From the NCBI GenBank assembly GCA_902984215.1, contig CADWAF010004683.1:1-15707 (forward strand): a stretch of DNA of 15,707 nt, written 5' to 3'. Under the pieces are notes generated by a model. It made no database searches. It was not told where the DNA came from and saw only the letters and a list, made by a program, of their open reading frames with translations. This DNA comes from Willaertia magna (Eukaryota; Heterolobosea; Eutetramitea; Acrasida; Naegleriidae). Below are positions 9,893 through 15,707 of this stretch, piece after piece; the stretch's first letter is position 1; each line of letters begins with the position of its first letter. The translations under genes were made by a program, and so were the position numbers.

Positions 9893-10079
9893 ACAATACT
9901 TATCTTTTCAGTGTTTCATGAAATTAAGCTTAATGGTATGATTCTTAAATCTTCCAGTTTGATATACCGTATTTTTGTAATGAACTCCTCAATTTACCAC
10001 AACAACGATTGGTCAGAGCAACGAGTATAAGTGCATAAGTTATGGAACGCGTGGGAACTAGAGGGAATCATTAAAAAAA

Positions 10080-10670
10080 ATGAAATTCATTCTTCCATTA
10101 ATCTGTGCTATTGTACTTTTGACAGCCATCAGTTGTTGTAATGTCAATGCTGCTTGTGCTCCACCAATGTGTAATGCCGGTACTTTGTTTGCTCCAGCCT
10201 TGGTAAAACTTATGTACAACCATATGCATGGTAATACAACCCTCACAAAGGGACCTCCTTGCACTGCCTGTTTACCATGTTGTTCCTTCTTGGCATCTGT
10301 TGAACATTCAACCATTGAACAACGTGCTGAAATTCAAACACTTAATACTATTGTTGACTCTATTGATTGGACATGCAAAGTTAATGAATGTCCACCACAT
10401 CATGTAGAATTGAGAAGAATTGTTTCTAAAGTGATTGAAGAAAAGAGTCAACCATTGTTGAAATCAATGGAATTGAACCAAGAAACAAATAATGGCATTA
10501 CACAATCTATTAGAGAACACTTGGAAATGTACAGCAGAGAAATTAAAAGATCTAGAGATCATGAAAATCATAGAGATGAAAATGCATTCTTGACCAAATT
10601 GTTGAGTTGTCCATGCACTGCTTGTCCTTTACAATGTTCAGTTAGAAAACTTTTATTCAAAATGTTTTAA
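10080..10670 (+). CDS. Secreted cysteine-rich protein, family not recognised
   Basis: 196 residues, no introns, starting at an ATG after eight A's. A clean signal peptide spans about 1-24 (hydrophobic core LICAIVLLTAIS, cleavage probably after NVNA). The mature part has twelve cysteines at 26, 31, 61, 64, 67, 68, 99, 104, 177, 179, 182 and 186, an even number that could all be disulphide-bonded. The motif PCTAC occurs twice (60-64 and 178-182), each with more cysteines close after it, so the first and last cysteine clusters may be related by an old duplication. Between them is a charged, probably helical stretch (105-172). One N-glycosylation sequon lies at N52. The spacing does not match the six-cysteine saposin pattern. 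It is presumably secreted or lysosomal; I cannot give a function. Confidence 0.75.
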   Translation: MKFILPLICAIVLLTAISCCNVNAACAPPMCNAGTLFAPALVKLMYNHMHGNTTLTKGPPCTACLPCCSFLASVEHSTIEQRAEIQTLNTIVDSIDWTCKVNECPPHHVELRRIVSKVIEEKSQPLLKSMELNQETNNGITQSIREHLEMYSREIKRSRDHENHRDENAFLTKLLSCPCTACPLQCSVRKLLFKMF

Positions 10671-10716
10671 ATAAATTAAAGGTTTCATTGTAAAAAATTT
10701 TCATTTCATTAAAAAA

Positions 10717-11670
10717 ATGTCAGAAAAGCTAAACAAGCTGGAAGAGGGATTTATTCCAGAAGAGCTAAAATATTTAGATCCGAGTATAATTGAAAATGTT
10801 CTAGAAGAAGCATTACAAAGAAATACGCAACTCAAATGGAATAATGTAATTGGGTTTTCTTATGTAAAGAAATTTATACAAGAATCTGTAATGTCACCAT
10901 TCACAACCTCAATTATTGACAATAAGCCACAAAATCTTTTATTATTTGGTCCACCAGGTGTTGGTAAAACTCTAGTAGGGAAGGCTCTTGGTAGTGGTGA
11001 CCATGAATGCAAAACTACATACTTTTCCATTTCAGCATGTTCTTTGATGAGCTGTTGGATGGATAAAGCTGAAAAGATTATTAAAACATTATTTATCTTA
11101 GCTAAATATCTTCAACCAAGTATTGTGGTAATAGATGATATTGATTGTTTATTTTCAAAAGAAGGAGGTTATTTGAATAATCAACAAATTAATAGAATGG
11201 TAACTGAATTGATTATTCAATTGGATGATGTCACAACTAGTAAGGTTTTATTCGTTGGAATTACAAATAGACCAGAAAATATAGATAACGCCTTTATAGG
11301 AAGAATGCATAAAAGATTATATATTACACTCCCTTCTAAAGAAGATAAAAAGGAAATTTTAAAATATTGTTTGTCAAATTGTGAGAATAGTTTATCAGAA
11401 GAAGAAATAGATGAAGTTGTGACATTAATTGATGGATATTCTGTCAGTGATATTAAAGTATTATGTTCTGAATCAGCTTTACTTCCACTCCGTGAAGTGA
11501 TGAATAGTAGTAACATGAACGACATTATGGTTGCAGGCATTAGACCTGTAACATTGAATGACTTTAAGAAAGCTCTCAAAACTGTTTTCCCTTCAATTCA
11601 TCAACGCGATTTGGAAGTATTCGAAAAGTGGAATAAAGAATATGGGAATTTAAACTTTGAAGAAATATAA
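10717..11670 (+). CDS. Fidgetin-like AAA protein with altered catalytic residues
   Basis: 317 residues, no introns. A single AAA module fills almost the whole protein, with the order and side motifs of the fidgetin/FIGNL1 group: 'WNNVIGFSYVKKFIQE' before the P-loop, 'FSISACSLMSCW', 'KRLYITLPSKEDK', 'SEEEID' and a C-terminal 'PSIHQRDLEVFEKWNKEYG'. Walker A is intact (GPPGVGKT, 78-85). Walker B reads IVVIDDID (136-143), with Asp141 where the catalytic Glu normally sits. The pore loop usually written KWVG is CWMD (113-116), and the RRR arginine-finger segment is IGR (194-196). The N-terminal localisation or microtubule-binding region of the family is missing; only about 40 residues precede the AAA part. 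It may bind ATP but remodel poorly, acting as a regulator or scaffold. Family is likely; loss of activity is inference. Confidence 0.83.
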   Translation: MSEKLNKLEEGFIPEELKYLDPSIIENVLEEALQRNTQLKWNNVIGFSYVKKFIQESVMSPFTTSIIDNKPQNLLLFGPPGVGKTLVGKALGSGDHECKTTYFSISACSLMSCWMDKAEKIIKTLFILAKYLQPSIVVIDDIDCLFSKEGGYLNNQQINRMVTELIIQLDDVTTSKVLFVGITNRPENIDNAFIGRMHKRLYITLPSKEDKKEILKYCLSNCENSLSEEEIDEVVTLIDGYSVSDIKVLCSESALLPLREVMNSSNMNDIMVAGIRPVTLNDFKKALKTVFPSIHQRDLEVFEKWNKEYGNLNFEEI

Positions 11671-11835
11671 AGAATAGTCATTAAACACAACAACAAATAA
11701 TTAATTTACATAAACATGTATATTAAGGAAACTATTGGTCAACTTGTACAAATCCTAAATTACAATACTCTACTCCCCCAACTATTTCCTCTTTCGGTAT
11801 TAATTAACAAACCTTCAAGTGCCGTTAATAAAAAA

Positions 11836-13289
11836 ATGTCAAACATGAATATTCCACTATTTCTTTTATTGACGATAGCTCTTTTACATTGTTTATTCGT
11901 CTCCTCTGCCGTACAAGCAACATCTTTTAAAATAAATAAACAATTAAATTTAAATCAAACTATTCCAAATAATTTGGGTATTAATACACATTTTGTTGGA
12001 TCACTTTTAGATCCTTTACCAAATGAAATGAAAATGATTTTAAATGCAGGATTCTATTGGATTAGAGATGATTTAACATGGTCTACAATTGAAACGAGTA
12101 AAGGATTTTATAATTATACACCAATAGATCCATTTGTTTTTAACACTTTTAAGAAGAGTAATAATTTTAGAGGAATATTAATATTTGATTATGGAAATCC
12201 TTTATATGATGATAATTTACCTCCATTTACACAAACTGGAAGGAATGCGTTTGCTAATTATGTTGTCACAACAATGAAAAGATATCAAGGATTAAATATT
12301 CTTTTTGAATTGTGGAATGAACCTAATGTAAGTTATTTTATAAACTAAATAGTTTTTGTTGATGACTTTTGACAGTCTGATTGGTATTGGTATCCAAAAG
12401 CAAATCCTTATAATTATTATTTATTAGCTAAAACAGTATTTGAATTAAAAGAAAAAGTTGTTCCAAATGAAATATTAGTTGGACCAGCAAGTACACAAAT
12501 GGGATTTGATTTTTTAGAAATTATCTTTCAGTTAGGAGTATTAAATTATTTTGACGCTGTCACTGTTCATCCTTACAGAGATGACGTTCCAGAAACTGTT
12601 ATTCCAGATTATAAAAGATTAAAACAACTAATAGAAAAATATAAACCAAAAGATAAAGATATTCCAATGATTTGTGGCGAATGGGGTAAATATTTTACAA
12701 AAATTACAATAATTTTAACCAATTAATTAATACCACTTTTTTAGGATATAGTTTATTGTCACCAAACGTAACTAACAGTAATAATCCATTTGATATGCAA
12801 GGTAAAATACTTTCCAGAATGTTTTTAGTTAACATTGCTAATGAAATGAAAGTTTCTATTTGGTACGATTGGAAAGATGATTGTACAAACACAACTTATA
12901 ATGAATGTTGGTTTGGAGCAGTTCAACAAGATTATTTCCCAAATAGTGAAGAATATCCATTTATACCTAAATCACCTTATATTGCGATGAAAGGTATTTA
13001 TAAAGTATTAAATGGTTATGAATTTAAAGAGATAATTGTTCAAGAGAATAATTTATTTGTTTATAGATTTATTGAAAAACAAAATAATAGAGATGTGTAT
13101 GTTGGATGGCATTTGACAAGTAAAGAAAATCAAATTATTAGAATTGTAAAAGAAAAAAAGTTATGTTATAATATTATTCATTGGAACGGACAAAAAGAAG
13201 ATGGTCAACTGTGTACAAGAGAAGTTAACAACCAACAAATTTTATTCTTAACCTTATTAAATGGAGAACCAACTTATTTCCAATTATAA
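11836..13289 (+). CDS. Secreted clan GH-A glycoside hydrolase, GH39/GH5-like (three exons)
   Basis: Exons 11836-12327, 12376-12685 and 12745-13289 give 448 residues. The introns are 48 bases (GTAAGT...CAG, phase 0) and 59 bases (GTAAAT...TAG, inside a Gly codon); removing them restores ELWNEPN-SDWYWYP and GEWG-YSLLSP. The fold is a (beta/alpha)8 retaining glycosidase: the acid/base Glu162 lies in ELWNEPN and the nucleophile Glu266 in GEWGYS, with VHPYR between them. Other family-like blocks are GINTHFVG, WIRDDLTWS and FDYGNPLYDD. A signal peptide (about 1-29) and several N-glycosylation sequons indicate secretion or lysosomal delivery. I chose the ATG after six A's because it puts the signal peptide at the N-terminus; an in-frame ATG 40 codons upstream would bury it. 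The substrate is not readable from sequence; digestion of bacterial or plant polysaccharide is plausible. Confidence 0.85.
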
Positions 13290-13302
13290 AATAGTGTGCA
13301 TA

Positions 13303-13326
13303 GATAGTTAATTAATTAATTAATTA
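13303..13326 (+). repeat. TTAA tandem repeat between convergent genes
   Basis: A short run of TTAA units lies in the 34-base gap between the glycosidase stop and the stop of the small minus-strand gene. It is low-complexity DNA; no function is visible. Confidence 0.35.
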
Positions 13327-13572
13327 GTCCATTACACCAACCATGTATTTTGCATAATCAAACTTTTTATCTTCTTTTTTTAAGTCATCGTCTAGCTTTT
13401 TGGTTTCTTCTTCTTCTTTGATTTGTTTTTCAGTAAGGGAGGTAACAGTTGTGGTTGAAAATTTATTTTCATTAGTTTGTTGAGGGGAAGGAAGCATGTT
13501 GAAAAAATAAGTTGAAAAGTTTCTTTTAGTGTTTGCAGATTTAAGGTTGGTCAACCAATAAATTTTTTTCAT
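13324..13572 (-). CDS. Small lysine-rich protein, possibly mitochondrial
   Basis: 82 residues, ending in TAA and convergent with the glycosidase. The first 30 residues (basic, with aromatic and Ser/Thr/Asn residues and no acidic residues) look like a mitochondrial presequence. The middle is a charged, probably helical segment (residues about 48-72, KQIKEEEETKKLDDDLKKED) and the end is FDYAKYMVGVMD. I do not recognise a family. Unlike most genes here, its ATG is not preceded by an A run (GCACAAATG), so the start is less certain and this could be the last exon of a longer gene. Its 5' side is only 124 bases from the tRNA gene. Codon use and composition are like the neighbours. Confidence 0.5.
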   Translation of the reverse strand: MKKIYWLTNLKSANTKRNFSTYFFNMLPSPQQTNENKFSTTTVTSLTEKQIKEEEETKKLDDDLKKEDKKFDYAKYMVGVMD

Positions 13573-13695
13573 TTGTGCACATAAACAACAACAAATTTAG
13601 CAATATCTTTCTTTAGGTGCAAATCCAAAAGCAAAATGCCCACAAATTTGTGTCGTAATTTCTTTAAAGTATATCCTATTATACTAGTTTTCAGA

Positions 13696-13777
13696 GTTGG
13701 GGTGGCCGAGTGGTTAAGGCGCTGGCCTGCTAAGCCAGTGGTGTTTCACCGCGTGGGTTCGAATCCCATCTCCAACG
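13696..13777 (+). tRNA. tRNA-Ser (anticodon GCT)
   Basis: 82 bases folding as a class II tRNA. The acceptor arm GTTGGGG pairs with CTCCAAC and leaves G as discriminator, as expected for serine. The anticodon stem is CTGGC/GCCAG around the loop CTGCTAA, giving anticodon GCT (reads AGC and AGU). A long variable arm (GGTG-TTT-CACC) and a T arm with loop TTCGAAT follow. Internal Pol III promoter boxes are visible (A box TGGCCGAGTGG, B box GGTTCGAATCC), and a TTTT terminator follows two bases after the gene. There is no intron and no encoded CCA, so it is a eukaryotic nuclear tRNA. Confidence 0.97.
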
Positions 13778-13834
13778 AATTTTATACTGTTACTTTTGTT
13801 GGAGTTAAAAACTGAAGCAATCAGCAATGCGAAA

Positions 13835-13897
13835 ATGGATACGTTGGAGTTACCTTCGTATAAGAATAATTATTTTGGAGGTATTTTTTTAATTTAA
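13835..13897 (+). promoter_or_regulatory. Possible upstream ORF before F-box gene
   Basis: An ATG opens a 20-codon frame (beginning MDTLELPSY, ending in TAA) that stops 10 bases before the F-box start. It could be an upstream ORF in the leader or a chance frame. No splice arrangement I tried joins it to the F-box frame without losing the F-box. Confidence 0.25.
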
Positions 13898-13907
13898 AAT
13901 AAAAAAA

Positions 13908-14144
13908 ATGATTGATCAATTATTTCCTAATGAAATCCTCTGTCACACTATAAGCTTTCTCATAATCCCGAAAAGTTATTTACTAAAATCAATGCTAAAT
14001 TCAATAAATAATTTATATTTAGTTAATAAACAATTTAATAAATGTGCCGTACTTGCATTTGACGAGAAGATTTATAAAGAAATGTTAATGCGTGACTTTT
14101 TAAAACTTGTAAACGTTGACTTTACTGCAATAAAAAGTAATTAA
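13908..14144 (+). CDS. Short F-box-like protein, possibly a remnant
   Basis: 78 residues starting at an ATG after eight A's. Residues about 5-55 resemble an F-box: LFPNEILCHTISFL, then a Leu/Val-rich segment LYLVNKQFNKCAV. F-box proteins join substrates to Skp1-Cullin-F-box ubiquitin ligases. The typical continuation after the F-box, a substrate-binding domain, is absent: after EKIYKEMLMRDF the frame ends 16 residues later in TAA. Downstream DNA is AT-rich with perfect palindromes and no open frame on this strand, so the gene is either a bare F-box protein or a truncated copy. I found no convincing splice donor leading to another exon. Confidence 0.5.
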   Translation: MIDQLFPNEILCHTISFLIIPKSYLLKSMLNSINNLYLVNKQFNKCAVLAFDEKIYKEMLMRDFLKLVNVDFTAIKSN

Positions 14145-14170
14145 TATTGATGTAAAGGGAGAGTAGTTTA

Positions 14171-14212
14171 AATAATAATGATATTATTATTGTATATTGT
14201 AATTATTACAAT
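14171..14212 (+). repeat. Two adjacent AT-rich palindromes
   Basis: First hairpin: AATAATAAT (14171-14179), loop GAT, ATTATTATT (14183-14191). Second: ATTGTAAT (14196-14203), one centre base, ATTACAAT (14205-14212). Both arms pair perfectly. They lie between the 3' ends of the convergent F-box and AT-hook frames. Confidence 0.4.
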
Positions 14213-14349
14213 ATTGTAACATATGTACTATTTTTGAAAACCTAAAATTTTAAATATTCGTAAATACCTCAAGAAATAAACTTGCTACTAATCAATAAGT
14301 GTTGGTAGAGTTAAGAGTATTTCTTTATTATAGTAATTTATGCTTGTTC

Positions 14350-14937
14350 TCACATCTTTTCGTAATAACTGTTAGACATAAATATGCCTTTGCTTCTCAA
14401 GTTGTCACTCTCCTCTTCGCTCATTTTCCTAGGTCGTCCTCTCTTTTTCTTTTCCTTTGGCAATTCTGGATGTTCAATGTGTATAATAATGCTCTTTGCT
14501 TTGCCCTCTGTAGATTTTATAGTTTTATCATTAGTTTGCTTTTTAACATTTGACATTTTGATCTTGACATTCTTCTTCTTCAACTCTTTTAATGAAGAAT
14601 AAGTTGTTTCAAAGCAACAGCCGTTAATCTGATTTAAAGTTGGGCTGTTTACAATTGTAGTAGCATAGGGCGAGAGAAAGTAATTATTGTCTACATTATA
14701 AGTACTGTTATTTCCTAATGTTGTTGTTTGATTTGACAACAATTCTTTAAGAAATAATTCAACGAATGTCCCTTTGGATAGTTTAGCTTGTTCTTCTTGG
14801 GAAAGTTTTTCTTGTTTGCATTTCTCAAGAAAGGGCTCTAAGGAAAAGTTAAACCCTTCCAAATCCTTATATCATAACTCTAACTGTTCTCTGGTAGTGT
14901 TCATATTATATGGATCGATTGTTGTTAGATTCTTCAT
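14350..14937 (-). pseudogene. AT-hook protein frame interrupted by an in-frame TGA
   Basis: A 170-codon frame (14862-14350) lacks an ATG near its start. Reading further 5' in the same frame gives four more codons, a TGA at 14874-14872, then 21 clean codons back to an ATG at 14937, preceded by an A-rich leader. The part after the TGA has a charged helical start (LEPFLEKCKQEKLSQEEQ), an Asn/Thr/Ser-rich middle, a lysine-rich stretch and one AT-hook (KKKRGRPRKM, core RGRP), which binds the minor groove of AT-rich DNA; a chromatin or transcription role is likely but inferred. It ends in TGA, unlike every other gene here. Options: nonsense-mutated gene, readthrough, sequencing error, or a 5' exon not recognised. 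Introns I tried that remove the TGA are too short or break the frame. Confidence 0.45.
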
Positions 14938-15279
14938 TCAAACTATTTGTTTTTTTAAATTGTTATTGTGATGCAAATCTATAGTTTTTAATTTTTATAG
15001 AATCAATTAATTTGACAGATATGGTTGGATTGTCTGAAAGGAAAATGGATATTGTAATGTAGATTTCAAGATTTTACTTTTAAGTAATTTAGCAATTAAT
15101 AAGATAGTTCACAGGACACCGGGGTGGACACACCCAAAAAGGGTTATACCTTACCCTTTGTGTAATTAGACTTTTAAATAAAAAATACAACAAATTGGTT
15201 GAAATACTAAAGTATTTTTTTTATTTTATTTTTTTTATTAGCGGGAATTGTTACACCTTCCAAATCCAAATGACTGTTC
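14938..15279. other. Non-coding stretch left of the inverted-repeat segment
   Basis: No reading frame here looks coding on either strand. On the minus strand TTTTCCTTTCAG (about 15045-15034) resembles a splice acceptor and could serve a 5' untranslated exon of the AT-hook gene. The T-rich tract at about 15214-15239 is low complexity. The notable part is the GC-rich hairpin pair at 15122-15159, listed separately. Confidence 0.5.
15122..15159 (+). repeat. Pair of hairpins in a GC-rich patch
   Basis: Hairpin one: GGGTG (15122-15126), loop GACA, CACCC (15131-15135). Hairpin two: AAAGGGT (15138-15144), 8-base loop, ACCCTTT (15153-15159). They are two bases apart and sit in a locally GC-rich patch inside AT-rich non-coding DNA. 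This could be a structured RNA or the remnant of a mobile element; I recognise neither. Confidence 0.4.
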
Positions 15280-15688
15280 TTAAGGTGGCAGTGAAGTCCA
15301 TTTTTTAAAACCCATAATATACACCCTATTTTTCGCAAAAAATGAAAAGCCATACCAAAAAATTGCGGACCCTTTATCGAATTACTGTGCTGTAGAAACT
15401 TTCACTTAAAACATACCAAACAAAGAAAAGAGAAAACATGGTTAACAAAAAAATAACGTTTATTTATATAAAAATTGTTATGAATTATATTATTCTCTTT
15501 TTGAAAACCTTTTTTTCTGTAATTAGACAAAGTAAAACTGATAAAATGTCGTATATTTTTGTTTGCAAGTGCGTGGATCTGTTTAGACAATTTTTTTTTC
15601 AAAATCTTTCCTCAAAATTTTTATTTTTTTTTCAATCCAGAGGTTCAATTAGCAGTTGGTGGGTCCCCACCGTTCATTGCCACCTTAA
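15280..15688. mobile_element. MITE-like segment with inverted ends at TTAA
   Basis: The two ends are inverted copies of each other: TTAAGGTGGCAGTGAA at 15280-15295 and TTCATTGCCACCTTAA at 15673-15688, matching at 15 of 16 positions. The segment starts and ends with TTAA, as for elements that duplicate TTAA on insertion (piggyBac-like); a TA duplication (Tc1/mariner-like) with AGGTGGCA... ends fits equally well. The inside, about 400 bases, has no convincing gene, so it would be non-autonomous. A second inner hairpin (GGTGG, loop GTCC, CCACC) lies near 15656-15669. Copy number elsewhere in the genome would decide; from one copy this is a candidate only. Confidence 0.45.
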
Positions 15689-15707
15689 ACTCTAGAGACC
15701 AAATAGA

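Noticed and set aside
10080..10670. Saposin-like or pore-forming protein
   Set aside because: Cysteine spacing does not follow the six-cysteine saposin pattern, and there is no other support for the assignment.
14145..14349. SECIS element that would make the in-frame TGA a selenocysteine codon
   Set aside because: I could not find the ATGA...AA...GA core in the likely 3' untranslated region; a dedicated SECIS search could still be run.
14840..14895. Intron GTTAGA...CCTTAG (47 bases) removing the TGA of the AT-hook frame
   Set aside because: Length and splice sites look right, but 47 is not a multiple of three and the two sides share one frame, so splicing would shift the frame into an early stop.
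14855..15268. Repeated 12-base word CCTTCCAAATCC (about 14856 and 15257)
   Set aside because: A word of this length is expected to recur by chance in a window this size, and the flanks do not match.
15402..15695. Reading frames on both strands inside the inverted-repeat segment
   Set aside because: They are short, Phe/Lys-rich translations of T/A runs without recognisable domains.

Overview
This is a gene-dense, AT-rich segment of a eukaryotic nuclear genome. Several genes make sense only when very short GT-AG introns are removed: six introns of 46-59 bases are placed here by protein continuity. The proteins are eukaryotic (BTB-BACK, poly(ADP-ribose) glycohydrolase, a Ubc6/UBE2J-type ubiquitin-conjugating enzyme, NatB catalytic subunit, organellar uL3 and glutamyl-tRNA synthetase), and there is a nuclear-type tRNA-Ser with internal promoter boxes. 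High gene density, AT richness, tiny introns and lineage-specific secreted and membrane proteins suggest a free-living amoeboid protist. A heterolobosean (Naegleria/Willaertia/Acrasis-like) is my best guess, but this is inference; no ribosomal or mitochondrial marker is present to settle it.

Layout. 2-1102: 3' part of a BTB-BACK-SPRY-like gene whose start lies outside the window. 1197-2975: a seven-transmembrane receptor-like protein with a glycosylated ectodomain. 3117-4942: poly(ADP-ribose) glycohydrolase in three exons. 4989-6536 (minus): mitochondrial glutamyl-tRNA synthetase, convergent with the previous gene. 6770-7708: tail-anchored UBE2J-like E2. 7798-9211: mitochondrial uL3 in two exons. 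9281-9871: NAA20 in two exons. 10080-10670: unrecognised secreted protein with 12 cysteines. 10717-11670: fidgetin-like AAA protein with altered catalytic positions. 11836-13289: secreted clan GH-A (GH39/GH5-like) glycosidase in three exons. 13324-13572 (minus): small lysine-rich, possibly mitochondrial protein. 13696-13777: tRNA-Ser(GCT). 13908-14144: very short F-box protein. 14350-14937 (minus): AT-hook open frame interrupted by one TGA. 14938-15707: non-coding, with a GC-rich hairpin pair and, at the right end, a roughly 400-base MITE-like segment with inverted ends starting at TTAA.

How the genes relate. They are mostly unrelated housekeeping or surface/secretory genes packed tightly (46 bases between one convergent pair of stops, 34 between another). 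I see no operon or defence-like system. Two genes serve mitochondrial translation (GluRS, uL3), one serves ER-associated ubiquitination, and one removes poly(ADP-ribose). Shared local features are A-runs just before most start codons, TAA stops in all twelve well-supported reading frames, and uniformly tiny introns.

Most worth following up: the AAA protein with altered Walker B, pore-loop and arginine-finger residues; the AT-hook frame with an in-frame TGA; the mobile-element-like segment at the right end; the bacterial-looking glycosidase; and the unrecognised cysteine-rich secreted protein with a repeated PCTAC motif.
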